The notes under the pieces: model-generated
Told to the model about the DNA's origin: nothing
The model's input: the letters and a program-made list of their open reading frames with translations, nothing else
The model's database searches: none
Translations under genes and position numbers: made by a program
Shown here: piece by piece, positions 1 through 11,335 of the stretch
Layout: the number at the start of each line of letters is the position of its first letter
Position numbering within the stretch: position 1 is the stretch's first letter
Assembly (NCBI GenBank): GCA_003586115.2
Contig: QVOM02000034.1
Location: 111,205,610-111,269,609 of the forward strand
Length of the DNA: 64,000 nucleotides
Direction: 5' to 3'
From: Salvator merianae
Lineage: Eukaryota; Chordata; Lepidosauria; Squamata; Teiidae

Positions 1-984
1 CTACCACTGGGAAGGCCCTATCTCACATCCCCACTCCTTTAACCACTGATGCACTCCTGGTTTTACCACCATCTTCAGGTGGTGGTACAACCAGAAGTGT
101 CTTACTTGCAGATCACAGGCAATGGGCAGGTCAATATGGGAAAAGGAGTTCCTTTAGACAGAACTTTGTTCCTTCCATGTGGTCCTTATGGTCCTGATAC
201 ATGGATTGCTGCTAAATTTTGGTGACCTGTTCTATCCACTAGACAAAGTATATTACTGTATTATTACTTACAGGCAGAACTGGGTGTTGGAGGCAGGAAA
301 ATCATCTGAGTGGAGGATTCCTTTTTCTGCTTTATACTGTTCAGTGCAAGATGGAGAACAATTCCTTTTGTTTGGAAAACACACAGTACAGCAAGCAGAA
401 ATGATTATAGATCACAAAGCATCGAGAGTTGCCTTCGTGCTCAGGCTGTGAGATTTCATGGACATTTGGCTGTTCACTGTGGGAAGCTAGATGTTAGATT
501 AGCTAGTTTTTTCATTTGGTTCCACAGTTTGTTTATGTTTCCCACTCTTCTCTCATGACTGATGGATGAATGGAAATCCAGAGTTGAGAAGGGAAGGGTG
601 AAGGATTTGCAGCAAAAGTTACTGCCTGGGGCTTTCACGGACTGATATTGGTAAGTCTATAATTTCTTTTTTCAAAAAAGAAATGTTTTCTATTCATATT
701 TGACAGCCCAGAAAGAAACTAGTTCAGTTCAAGTTCCTTTAAGAGATTTTTAAAAATTTAGAAGAGCTTCTGCAAGCATTTATGCGTATAATTCTGTCTA
801 GAGAGTGACAGCACTTGATTCTTTCAGGGTTTGGAAAGGTAATATATGCCATTTCTACACCTGCCAGTAGACTGGACCAGGAAGAGGTCTATGGACCTCC
901 CTTCTGCATACTGATGTGGTTTAAGGGAGGCTCCTCCCCCTCCTAGTACACTCTGTCTGCACAGAATGTAACGTAGACCACACT
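1..984. other. Anonymous non-coding sequence
   Basis: No exon, repeat family or RNA gene recognised. Base composition is ordinary AT-leaning vertebrate DNA with few CpGs. Short open frames near 179-558 overlap each other in different frames and have no recognisable domain. Confidence 0.5.
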
Positions 985-1410
985 AGCAGCCTTTCTGCAC
1001 TTTCCATCTTGGAATGTTTGCAAGTGAACAAACCTTGCACTGTGACAGCCATTCGCACTGTGAGGGCTGGAGCATCCCAGCAATGGGCTACCAGCACGTG
1101 CAGTGTAAATGCTGGCAGCCCATGCCATGCCAGTGGCCAGGGAAACATCCAACAGCTGCCATGGTGACTGGGGGCATGATGTGACTGCACAGCCACAGCT
1201 GTGCTGTGCAGTGCTGTGTAGCATTTGCACCCAAAAGAAGGTGCGGACACTGTGTTGGGAGCAGCCCAGCCTTCAGAGCATTTGGCGGCACCCTTCACTG
1301 GCTCCAAACCTGGCATGAGCTTCAGAGTCAGTGCAAGTGCCAGTGTGGAACAAGCTGTCCCAATGCAGTTGGCCTTGTTCCACACCAGGAGCAATCTGTC
1401 CAGCTTGGGA
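985..1410. mobile_element. Partial non-autonomous DNA element, GGGCC-TTTGCAC family
   Basis: The left end reads like the family terminus (CTTTCTGCACTTTCCATCTT). The interior shares the family's blocks of short GC-rich words: TTTGCAC, GCTGGCAGCC, CAGCTGCCATGGTGACTG. Related copies lie at 34444-34948, 35783-36197, 37911-38393, 54657-55038 and 62345-62864. The outer GGGCC bases are not clear here, so boundaries are approximate. Open frames on both strands across this block are by-products of its GC-rich composition. Confidence 0.5.
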
Positions 1411-4400
1411 TGTTTTGCTTATTCCTGGGTGGCTTGCCCTGTCCTGAAATAGGTTAGGTAAGTGTGGAAATGACCTTAGATAATCTCTGTTATCCACCTT
1501 TGTAGTCTTAAATATCATATAGCCCTTCATTAGACTCTGTCTCATGTGCATACCTCAAAAGCAGGCCTTATACTGTAGTTACATGCAAAGCATATTTCAA
1601 TTATGAATGAACTGGAGTGAAAGAGAATATGGGATACATTTTTCCAGTTAGGCTGTCTCCCAGATCAGGGTGGTGGTGTCCATATTTTGTGACTCAGAAA
1701 TCACTGATTTGAAGATCTGATGCCCCACTTATCCTTGTGCTCTTGCTTCATAAAATGATTTTTCATATAAAAAGGAGTAAGCGACAGGGATGGTGGGGAG
1801 GTTGGGTTTGGGTCTTGTCCTTGGGTTGTGGGCAAACGGTGGCAGACAAGGCTCCAGCCTAGACTTGGGGTCACTGTGGCTTTCTTGTGAGATCCTGGGG
1901 GTTGGGAGTTCAGCGTTCCCAAGCACTGGAGGGGATTCTGATGGGCTCCTGTGCCTGGCTTGGCCAAGCTAAATGTACCTGGGTATGGCGCCTAGCATTT
2001 TTCTTGGGACAGAGCCCACAAGCCTGTGCATCTGGCTTCTAGAATGCTCTCACCCATGTCAAGTCCACAGTAGAAAGGAGGGGCTGAACATGGTTGCCTC
2101 TGCCCCATACTCTTTCCAGGCTGCTGGTGCGGCTTATGAGTGGCAGCACTGGGGCCACCAGAAAGGGTTATTCCATTCCCAGCTCCTCTCACTTGCCTGC
2201 GCCCAGGAGTTCCTGCCCTCTCTCTAGAGCATGTCTGCTTTCCTGTGAGGCTGGAATCTCAGGATCCAGTTGGGTAACAGCCTGTGCCTCAGGCTGTGGG
2301 GAAGCAGCAATAGTTCCCCTTGTATGGTTCTGGGACTTGGCAGACTGCCTTTCTCCCTGCCCCCACATCACACCTTCCTATTCAGATGCTTCAAACTGTT
2401 TGGAGCTCTTGGTTCCTCCTGCTTCTACCTGCATGGCCCTTGCTCATCTCTGCCATTGCATCATCAGGACCTGGGGTGGGCAGTGCTGCTCAGGTGTGTC
2501 CGAGCAGTTGGGCCAGCAAAAGGATCATGGGAGCTGCAAGGGAGAGACATCTCTTCTCATCACTACTGCTGCTTCATGAATTTTCCTTGCTTTCTCTAGT
2601 GGATCTGGGTTTTTGAATCCATTTCAATTGGAATTTCCCCTCTGTTTCTCCCAGTAAGAATCCAAGGTTCTGATTTAAGAGAAAATAAAATCATACGATA
2701 CTAGTGGAGGAAGGACTGACCATGATGATTGGTGGGGAAGGTGGCACTGCCTTTGGGGCCCTGCAAGTTGGTCAGCCAATCACAGGTGACCAGGTCTGCA
2801 GTGCCATCAGTCAATCATACACCTGCAGCCGGCCCCCAAGAAAAGCCCAATTTTGCAACAGGACATTGGCTACAGTGTAAAGTGCAATTGCTCATGTTTA
2901 ATGTAGTTTTCCTTGAAAATGAGAACAGGAAAAAAAGACATGGAGAGAAGATCTCATTTTTTAAGAAAAATCCAGACTAACTAACCTACATTATTTTCCG
3001 CAACTGATAACTAAATTCTCTTCCTTTTGATTTCAGATTAGATCTATAACAGAAAATTGAGAATACAAGACTCCGTTGGCATTTTCCTTGTTAATTTTAT
3101 CATTATTATATTTTGATGCTGTTCTCACCACAATTGCCTTTCTTAATCACAATCAAATGCCTTGCTTCAGAAAGGGCAATACTTCCAAATAGCATTTGTC
3201 GGAGTTTGTCAAATATACTGCGTGAAATGACAATTTACCACATTTAATGAAAGTAAGCAAATGAGAAGAGATGAACTTAAACATGACTAGTGTCATGTCA
3301 GTGGGTCCTTCCTGTTATGGCCAAGTGTTGCAGACACAAAAACACAATAATATATATGCTGAGGTTTAACAGGTATGAGGTCTCTTCTTCTCCCCATGGC
3401 TATGTATTTTTTCTGATCCAAATGGGGAGAAGCAATCTCTCTGTGGGTAGATTGAGGCTGTATTCACACTTACCATTGCTATTCTGGTAGAGGGTGAGCT
3501 GCCCTGTACCAGAATAAGGAATCCATTCCAAGCTGGGATGGATTGCTCCTGACCTGGAACAGGACCATCCATGTTGGACTGGTCCATTCCATTCCATTCC
3601 AGCCCAGCCCCTGTGCTGGCTTTAAAGCTCATGCTTGCTCCAGACCCAGCACAGGGAGCTTCCAAATGCACCAAAGGCCAGAAATGAAACTTCCTGGACT
3701 TCAGAGCTCCTGGGAGGCCCACTTTGGTGGTGAACAAGGAAGCATGGCCTCTGCACACCTCTGTAGTCCAGTATAACACCCTCTATACTCGGTAGACCTT
3801 GAAAAAGAGGTCTACTGGTATAGACCAGGATGCCATTTTGGGCATCTTAGCCTGATTTATGCTTTGGTCTGTGTGGCAGACTAGGAGTGGGAGGGGCCTC
3901 TGCTATTTCATACCAGTAGGCAGATGGCAAAAGCCTAGAATGGATGGACCATGGTCCAGTTTACCACCTGGTGCAGAAAGACTGTAGGTCACTTTGTTGA
4001 AATACCATGGAGTGAGTGTGATTTGACTGTTTTTAGGGCATGAAATGTACAGCAACAGAGGCCCCATCCAGATGGGGGGAATAGAGCATGATTTTGATGC
4101 CATTACAGTGGGATTGTCACATGTATCTGTGGCAACTTTACCAGAGCTATGCTATATCCGCCCTAAAATGTGTGATACCTTTGGGAAAATCTGACTCTGA
4201 TGGTGGGTTTTGCCAAAATAGCGCTATCACGTACCTTGTAGCCAAAGCCACCATTGTTGGTCTGGCCACTGCGCATGTGCAGGGGCTGAAAAAGACACAC
4301 ACACATGCATGGTGGTGGCATTGTGCCCATTTGGGTATTTCGTGCTGGTGAAATACCTGGATGTGCACATCACCAAAAAGGGCACAGACAGCACAATCTC

Positions 4401-5146
4401 CCATGCTGTTTAGCCAACAGGTGATTATTCTGGAAGGAATTTTCTCCAGAATATTGCCTTTTGGCACAATATTTTGTGGCATCTGAAGCCAGCCAGAATT
4501 GCAGCAATGATAGCGTGTTGTCTCTCCTTGTTAAACTGGCATTGATTGCACTGTAGGCAGAGCCCAGCCAAAGAAAGAAGATGATCCTCCCATAGTTTAT
4601 TTTGAAGCTGGAGAGCAAATGGAATATTTTAAGAAGTTTCTCTATTTTACATTTATTTTTTGCTATTTTTCAACAGAGGGCATCTCAGAGCTAAATATGA
4701 GATGATTCTCCAGTGTGTGAGTTCAGCCCACAAACCACGGCATGCTCAGTTCCAGTTATCACATGTCCCTTCTCGCAGAGGAGAGTTGTCCACTTTGATG
4801 GGTGTTCTCTCCATTGACTTCTCTCCCCTTCTTTGGAGATTCTTTTTTCTTTTCCTACTACTGATCTGTTTCTTCACTATATGGCTTTCTCCACTTCCTT
4901 CCATTATCAGTTCTACTGATCTGATCTGACCCTATTCAGTTGCATCGCAATCTATATTGTTGGCTTAAAACCTTTGCAACCACCTCCCTACTTTTACTTA
5001 TTATCATTACCAATAGAGTTTGGTGCATCAGACCAGATGGCGTGCATGTGTGCATGTCAGTGTGTGTTCATTTGAGTGAAGAAATGCTGCAGATCCAGTA
5101 CAGAAAGAAATCCCTGCTCCTGGTTTGAACAAGTCATTGGCTGCAT
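1411..5146. other. Anonymous non-coding sequence with possible old repeat debris
   Basis: No gene recognised. At 3453-3475 a TGA followed by GGCTGTATTCACACTTACC resembles the left end of the GGCTG-type DNA elements, but no matching right end was found. The sequence 3581-3605 is a small CATTC-rich patch. Around 4290-4310 there is a short CA-rich run. The 1.7-2.6 kb part is GC-richer and gives overlapping open frames on both strands without any domain. Confidence 0.4.
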
Positions 5147-5585
5147 CCAGACAAGGAAAGGGCATTCTGTGACACCCCCTGAGGGCTGATGAGCACACAT
5201 TGGACGCTCATCTGCAGCCTGCCCCAAATGTGAGAAATCTGCCCTTGGAGGCACCTAAGAATAAAATGCAGAAAATGACTCTGAGGGTGGATTTTGTCCT
5301 CTTGCACCTGTGCCATTACTGTGTACAGAGGCGGCAGCGAGGCAGCTTACTGGGGGCAATTTCTCACCGACAGCAAATGGCTGACTTACAGGGCCACTTC
5401 CTGTTCCAGTGCTAAACTGCACAAGGGTGGAAACTTCAAAGTTGCACAGCTTTTGTTCTGCAGCTTCAAATAGTCTGGGGATGGAAGATGCCAGCTGTGT
5501 ACAGGGCACACTTCCCACCTCAGCAGTGGGACCATGGACTCCTGCTGCAGAGGTGTCCTTTTTCCAGGCAACTTGGATGTCGCCA
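5147..5585. mobile_element. Possible GGCTG-type DNA element
   Basis: The left end GGCTGCATCCAGACAAGG and the reverse complement of the right end (GGCGACATCCAAGTTGCC) are similar inverted termini followed by AAGG-rich sequence on both sides. The flanking trinucleotides do not match, so no target duplication supports the boundaries. The interior is GC-rich for this window. A chance similarity is possible. Confidence 0.3.
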
Positions 5586-6396
5586 CCTGCCTTTCAGCAC
5601 TGCCCAAAGCAAGTCACTCTGTTGGCTTCATGATATAATTCACAACGCATTGCTCGGTAGTATATTTTTGTTCGATTCAGTTAATTAATTGGAGTATGGG
5701 TGGATCAATACAAATTCCTTTTTGGCACAAGAATTGGGTTGGATGTGAAATTACTAGGTAAAAACTATACATATGTATCTCCTAAAGCAATTCTTATGAG
5801 CTCCAGCACCTGTGTGCTGTCGCAGATGAAAATACGGTTCATGAATCCACGATGCAAGGCTCCGAGGATCACTGACATTTTGTGCACCAATGCTTCCCCT
5901 TCATAGGGGCTGCCCAACAAGATGTCTTGCGTCAACCTATGCTTTCATGTCCTTCAGCTTTTCTGAACTCAAAACTTCAGTTGTGGTTTCCACATCTATC
6001 TCTACTAGACTTGAACACTTGCTCCAGGGAGCCTGATTCACCAAGCCCCACAACATAATGTCCATGTTTGTCTGGTTTTTGTTTGTTTCCTGTTTGTACT
6101 TTCACAAGTGTTTGTATTGGTTTGTATTGTAATTGGTTTATACTTAATCAATTAAAAAAAAAGGAAAAAAAGAAAATGCAATTCAGGCAGATTCAAGTGA
6201 GGTTTCCAGCCGGGGCCTCACCCTGCCTTGCTGATGCTACAAGAGTCAAATCAACAAATCAATTCCTGCCCATTTAACTATCAAGATCACCTCCCCTTTT
6301 AACACGTGTCAAAATATCCAGTATTCTGAATTCAGGTGACATGGTTGTGAAGAAAGAGTTTTTGTCTTCTGTTGCTTAATCCAGCCCATTGTTCTC
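5586..6396. other. Anonymous AT-rich non-coding sequence
   Basis: Nothing recognisable. It holds a short A-rich run near 6151-6176 and ends at the TGA target duplication of the next element. Confidence 0.4.
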
Positions 6397-6981
6397 TGAG
6401 GCTGCATTCCGACACGGCATTTAATCAGTTTACAGGCCGTCTTCAGTTCCCGCTGTCCCGACATGATCTTGCCGTTCCGTAATTTTTATGGATTAAATTG
6501 GCGAAATCCGGATTACTTTGTCTTCGGATTTAATGAACTCTCAAGCCGTTCCAGATCGCTAGCGCGCTTTACTTTGTGCTGTGGGCACGGGGAAAGCGAT
6601 TATTTGAGAGGGACCGTACTGTTTTGGGGGGCGTGCAGAGGGAGGGATCCCCATTTTGTGCCGTCCAATGAGAGACTTTGTGGGTGGGCAGGAAGCACAT
6701 TAGTTTCCTCTGCCTCCATTATCCCCCCTTCCCTCGCTGCCAGGGGAAAAGAAATCGTCCTCCTCCTTCGCTAAGCTGCGGTCCTGCCAGGAATAAATTA
6801 AAGGCTTTGTCCACTTCCGTCTGCTCTTTAAAGGAAAAAATAAACTGCGCCTGTTTGGAGTTTTGCCTGGTCAGCACACAGTTAAAAATAGTAGAGCCCC
6901 CCCACGTTCCCTCCCCACTTTTTCCCTTTGTTATGGACCTCTCCCGCTACTTTTAAATTGCGCAGTTGTGCTAAATTGAAT

Positions 6982-7068
6982 CAGCAGGATAGCAGAACTG
7001 CGCATTTCAAAAGCTTAGTTAAAGTGAAACAGCAGGATAGCAGAACTGCGCATTTCAAAAGCTTAGTT
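6982..7068. repeat. 39-bp perfect direct duplication inside copy A
   Basis: The 39 bases at 6982-7020 recur exactly at 7030-7068, giving a 48-bp period. The shared unit begins CAGCAGGATAGCAGAACTGC and ends AAGCTTAGTT. The corresponding part of copy B (about 32280-32420, inverted) shows no such duplication, so it probably arose in or near this copy. Confidence 0.85.
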
Positions 7069-7228
7069 TTTTAAAGTTCATAGTTTTAAAGTCAACGTAG
7101 TTTTTAAGTTCTGCTTCGGTAGACAGAGGCTGCAGGGAGGAGCAAATGGCGAATGACTAGTAATGCTGCCAAGTTAATCCATGTTCTGAGGCAGCAGTGG
7201 GGACATGCAGAGAACGGAGCTTGACTTT

Positions 7229-7274
7229 CCCGCCCCTGTGACGTCAAGGTTTGAACGTTGGGACTGCAGCCAAT
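7229..7274. promoter_or_regulatory. GC-box, CRE and CCAAT cluster inside copy A
   Basis: Within 46 bp there is a GC-box-like CCCGCCCC (about 7229-7236), a full palindromic cAMP-response element TGACGTCA (7239-7246) and CCAAT (7270-7274). In copy B the CRE position reads TGAAGTCA in the matching orientation, while CCAAT is kept. Such clusters can drive transcription, but no coding frame follows and activity is unproven. Confidence 0.4.
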
Positions 7275-7475
7275 CGCTGACTGCATAGGGAGGAGAATTT
7301 GATGAGGGGTGGAGGCAGAAAGGGTACTGCCAAGCACGGGAAATATCAGTGTGGGAACGAGCAAGTACGAATTGACTCCGTGTTAAATTGTAACTGTGGG
7401 AATGGCCAGAAGACGAATTCACTGCATGTACTCTTCTGATACGGATTACATTGACGATGTCCGACCGCGGCCTGA

Positions 7476-7800
7476 AAGTGGTTGTCCTGTGGAAACAAAC
7501 TCCTAAAAGCTGGAAAGAGACTGTTGACTCTAGTTTCCAATTGAATATTCAGCTGTAAGTAACTGACTTCTCTCCTGTTGCCTCACTGTAATTATTTGGA
7601 AAGGAAAAGAGTTGAAATAGAGGGCGTTTGTGTCATACATTGTCACACAAATCACGCCTTACATCCGTCCTTGGGATCTGAAAAAGCATCATTTTGGGAG
7701 GGCATAAACAGGTGTTCCGAGTATGCTTTTATGCCACTGAGTGGAAAAGGGGCCACATGCTTCAAAAAGCAACTCAGTAAATTGAGGGCTTGTGCTGAAT
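7476..7800. other. Anonymous non-coding spacer
   Basis: No gene or repeat recognised between the copy A element and the next SINE. Confidence 0.4.
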
Positions 7801-7997
7801 GTTGTTGCTGGGTACCTTCAAGTCATGTCCAACTGTTGGTTGACTGAATTGGCACCTCCATGGGTCCCTTTATGCAGTTTTCTTGACAGAGATACAGAAG
7901 TGGTTTGCCATTGCTTACTTCCAGGGAGAGTCTGGGGACCGAACTGTCAACCTTCTGTTTTCCAGCCTGCTTGTATTACCACTGAGCTATCACCCTT
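7801..7997 (-). mobile_element. Sauria-type tRNA-derived SINE
   Basis: On the minus strand the copy begins with a tRNA-like head (AGCTCAGTGGTAATAC), passes through GGCAATGGCAAACCACTTCTG and ends with GACTTGAAGGTACCCAGCAAC, the Bov-B-like 3' tail expected for Sauria-type SINEs. Copies of the same family lie at 27888-28075 (-), 31280-31432 (+) and 56562-56759 (+). RNA polymerase III would have transcribed the source; mobilisation depends on a partner LINE. Several mismatches among copies indicate age. Confidence 0.8.
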
Positions 7998-8776
7998 CGC
8001 TTGTGCTGAATTGCTGCTTTTAAAAAAAGCCCACCACAAATTGGACTGTTTCAGAAAAAGAAGGTTAAAATGGAAGTTTGAGAGAGGAGGGAGGATGGTG
8101 TTACTAGAGAGAAGCTTGGGGCAGTGGGGCATGCAAGTAGCCAACCAATCCATATTCAATGAGAGGTGAAGAACGGGCTTGAAATTATGTATGCACATAT
8201 TCTTAGGTATCTCTTGTTCCAGCTGTTTCTGCTATGTTGTGAACAAGTTTTTTAAGGTCACATTCAGAAAAGGACAAATTATTGCAAAGATAAGACTTAT
8301 CAGAGGTACGGGTGGCCGGTACCTCAGTCACATCCATTAATTAAGCTATCCAGAAATGAAGGGAAACATACGAAAGACTATTTAAGATGAATTTGAAATA
8401 CGGAACTGTAACCATGGAGAGCAGAAGGTGTTGATAACTAGACCTTGGCTGCCTCCAGACAGCAAGAGGCATTGTGGGATATAAAGAAGATTCTGTGATT
8501 GCCTTTTGCTGCCCACTTCTCCCTACAGATGTAACAAGCAATCATGGACTTAGTTCTCCTTACCTGGGTGTCTGCTGGGATCTGCTGAAACAAAGCTGAA
8601 TCGTATAACCAGAAAGTCGGCCAAGTATCTGCCCTAGGTCCTTTGTTATTTTTTGACATGATTGGCTAGCTCCTGGTAATAGGATTTGACTTTATTTTGG
8701 AAGCTCTTGGCAGATATCCAGGTAAAGGCAATGATTACAGGAAACCTGGCACTGTTGCTAAATTTCCTGTAATAGC

Positions 8777-8826
8777 AATAGCAATAGCAGTAGTAATAAT
8801 AGTAATAGTAATAGTAATAGTAACAG
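8777..8826. repeat. (AATAGC/AATAGT)n simple repeat
   Basis: Imperfect tandem AATAGC changing to AATAGT, about 50 bp. The open frames over it encode only low-complexity runs (tyrosine-rich on one strand, Ile/Val/Ala-rich on the other) and are not genes. Confidence 0.85.
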
Positions 8827-8889
8827 GATATTGGCTCAATATCTCGGGATTGTATTGGGAATGCTGTGATCCTGGCATTCCCAATATAA

Positions 8890-9026
8890 GACTGCATCCA
8901 GACATTGCTTACTTCCATTATATTTGGATATTCCGGAACAAAGCATGGATATTCCAGAATACCCATGCTTTATTCCAGACTATCCAAACGTATCCAAATA
9001 TAGACATGCAATGTCTGGATGCAGCC
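8890..9026. mobile_element. Palindromic MITE, GGATATTCCAGAATA family, copy 1
   Basis: The ends are GACTGCATCCAGACATTGC on the left and GCAATGTCTGGATGCAGCC on the right, nearly perfect inverted repeats. The interior is itself a palindrome built on GGATATTCC and AAAGCATGG, so the whole 137-bp copy can fold as a hairpin. Related copies lie at 9108-9246 and 51798-51935. No coding capacity. The ends resemble the other GGCTGCATCC-type elements in this window. Confidence 0.75.
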
Positions 9027-9107
9027 ATAGACTAGGAAGAATCACAGGTTTTAGCTCCTACCTGGAGGCACCCTGGATGACTGACTCAATGGACATGTGT
9101 AGTCAAA

Positions 9108-9246
9108 GGCTGAATCCAGACATTGCTTCTTTATTCCTCGATATTTGGATATTCTGAAAGAAAGCATAGATATTCTGGAATATCCATGCGTTATTCCAAA
9201 ATATCCACATATAGTAGAATAAATAAGCGATGTCAGGATGCATTCA
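9108..9246. mobile_element. Palindromic MITE, GGATATTCCAGAATA family, copy 2
   Basis: Starts GGCTGAATCCAGACATTGC and ends GCGATGTCAGGATGCATTC, with a central palindrome (AAAGCATAGATATTCTGG against its complement ending TATCCATGCG). It lies only about 80 bp from copy 1 in the same arrangement, so the pair could be two insertions or a local duplication. No target duplication is clear. Confidence 0.7.
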
Positions 9247-10919
9247 CAATCTTTTCTACTGTGGTGAGTCTGATTTTGTTTTAAACTCTTGTTGACTATG
9301 CAAACGGTTCCTTCTTTATGTTCCGTTTTATAAATAGTATATACCATGCGAAAAATCTTTTCCTCATTAAGTTTATCTTTATGTTGTTTTATGCTCATCT
9401 GGTAAGAAAGTTCCTCATAGAAGAGTTCATAGGTGATAGGCATTCCCACAGACAAGCTATTGCCTGCTCATGTTTTTTGCTAATCAGCCTTCACAACAAC
9501 AGAATTTTCAATGACAGACTCTCAAGGTGAGGAGTGGGGGTGAAAATGAGCTTTAGTTTATTTTGAACTATAAGAATAAATTTGGGGAAAAAGAAAAAAA
9601 ATAAGCAGAACTCATACTGAAAGAAGGAGGGGTAGGTTTTTGAGAAAATATGCTGTGTAAAAGGAGTTTTTAGAGGATGAGGGAGACCTTCTTAAGATTT
9701 TGATCCACTAAGCCACTGGATAAATCTTACGGATACCCATGGGAAGTTTTCTCTCAAAGCTATTTAAAAGGTCTAAGCTGGTTCGGTTAGTTTAAATGGG
9801 GATTGCAGCAAATTCATATCTCTAGTGCCTGTATTCTCTTGTTTGGGGGTGGGAGGAATCAGTTTATATGGATAATTTGTCATATTTGATAAATTCTTCT
9901 TTTCAAGCAGTGATCTCAAAGCAGGTGAATCAGGTATTGATAACTGGCTGTTACGTTTTTAATAAGGTCATTCCACAACATTTTGTCGATTACTGAAGTA
10001 GAGCAAATGTTCATTATGATTGCCTAAGCTAACCTATGGCTACTGCTAATTTCATTTTAATTAAAGTTTACAAAGATCCACCATTTGGTATTCCCCCTAA
10101 GAAGTCAGTGTTTCTTAAATTGCCCTGAGATGAGAAATATAATCAATCAATGGAGAACATACCCCTAGGAATTAATTGTTGTCAGCCAACATGCTTAATA
10201 AGATATCACACTTCATTAGCTCAGCTAACTCATTAAGACTGTAAAAATGAGGAAAAGTTCCTAACAAAGTTAAAAACACTAGTATGGCAAATTCCTCACT
10301 TCCCACAAGAGTTCCAGCTGTTGGCATCAGCGACCTGATTTTATATGGCTGTAATAATTCCGTTGAAATCAATGGAGCCATGCCAGAATCCATAGTTGCC
10401 TCAGAATGCAGAATCAGGACCACAAATTAGCATTTACACAGCATTGATTTAGTGTGTTATTTATAGCAAAAGACAGAAAGCTATGGTGTTCTCCTTTTTA
10501 CACTTGCGCCAAACTAAGGAACTCTTATAACGTTGCTTTGGTCATAAATCAGATAAAACAAAAATTGCCTGTAGACTTTGGTTGTGCAGAAGGAGAAAAT
10601 ATTAGATCTCACTGGGGCAAAAGAGCAAGTACAATATTTCACAAAAAGAAAGCAATACGTTTTATGGGTGTTATGACCCAACACAATCGGTAAATTGTTG
10701 GAGTAAATGGCAAAATACTTTGTAATTCCAGCATGAATAGAATAAGGTTGCATTCTTACCGAGTGTTTTGAAGGCACAGGCTGGAACATGCTTGGGTTCT
10801 TCTACTTCATATAGAATGGGAAATAGATTTCAGTGGGGGGAGAGAAGAAAATTCATGAGGGTAGTAGCCAAAGGAGGCTGCGCACAGTGCAAAAAAAAAT
10901 CTGACTTTATCAAAATGGT
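9247..10919. other. Anonymous AT-rich non-coding sequence
   Basis: No gene, repeat family or RNA recognised. The composition is AT-rich with few CpGs, and open frames are short. It could be unique intronic or intergenic DNA. Confidence 0.4.
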
Positions 10920-11335
10920 ATAGAAGATGCGGGATTTGGCGGCGAATGAATTTCTGGAAGAGAGGATCAGGAAAACAGAAGACAGTAATGTAAAAGGGAC
11001 TTCCTTTAGGATTTGGACACCATTAATAGAAAGAATGGAAATTCTTCAAAATCATGAGCTGGCATCTAGAAGCATTATGGAACTACGGAAATAATTAAGG
11101 GGGTGAAGACAATGAAATGCAAAGGGAAAAAAGGAGTAAAGTGTCTGAATCTTAGAATGCATGCAATGATCAACTCGTCACTATATGTACTTTCTGTTTT
11201 TTAGCTGTGCATAGTTTTTTTTTACTCTCTTTTTATACAAACTGTGTGTTCTTTTTTTAAAAAAAATATTTCTTTTTCTCTTTGAAAAATAAATAAAATA
11301 TTTACAAAATAAGAAGAAAAAATGGTTCAAAAGCA
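10920..11335 (+). mobile_element. Possible L1 3' end remnant
   Basis: The forward translation from about 10915 reads like the degenerate C-terminal tail of an L1 ORF2 (charged, with an F-R-I-W-T-P-L-I stretch). A T- and A-rich 3' UTR-like tract follows, with AATAAATAAAA near 11290 and an A-rich end. There is no zinc-knuckle signature to make this firm. An anonymous AT-rich sequence is the alternative. Confidence 0.35.

Larger units (their letters stand above)
6400..7472. mobile_element. 1.07-kb CpG-rich DNA transposon (copy A), non-autonomous
   Basis: The element starts GGCTGCATTCCGACACGGC and its right end, read in reverse complement, starts GGCCGCGGTCGGACATCG. These are imperfect terminal inverted repeats. 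TGA flanks both sides (6397-6399 and 7473-7475), a 3-bp target duplication. A second, inverted copy lies at 31891-33063 and matches end to end with some indels. Copy A keeps many CpGs where copy B has TpG or CpA. No transposase frame is present; its 103-residue frame has no domain. The T-N-A duplication suggests PIF/Harbinger-like mobilisation, which is inference. Confidence 0.8.

Noticed and set aside
2094..2579. 161-residue frame as a gene
   Set aside because: Several overlapping frames on both strands; Ser/Cys/Leu-rich composition without domain or start context.
3453..3880. GGCTG-type DNA element starting TGA-GGCTGTATTCACAC
   Set aside because: No inverted right terminus or second TGA could be found, so only the isolated left-end resemblance is noted.
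6400..7472. CpG island marking a gene promoter
   Set aside because: The block has transposon ends and TGA duplications and a CpG-poor partner copy; no first exon follows. Promoter activity is kept only as a hypothesis.
8646..9035. Coding frames over 8.65-9.03 kb
   Set aside because: The translations are low-complexity products of the AATAGC/AATAGT simple repeat and the adjacent palindromic MITE.
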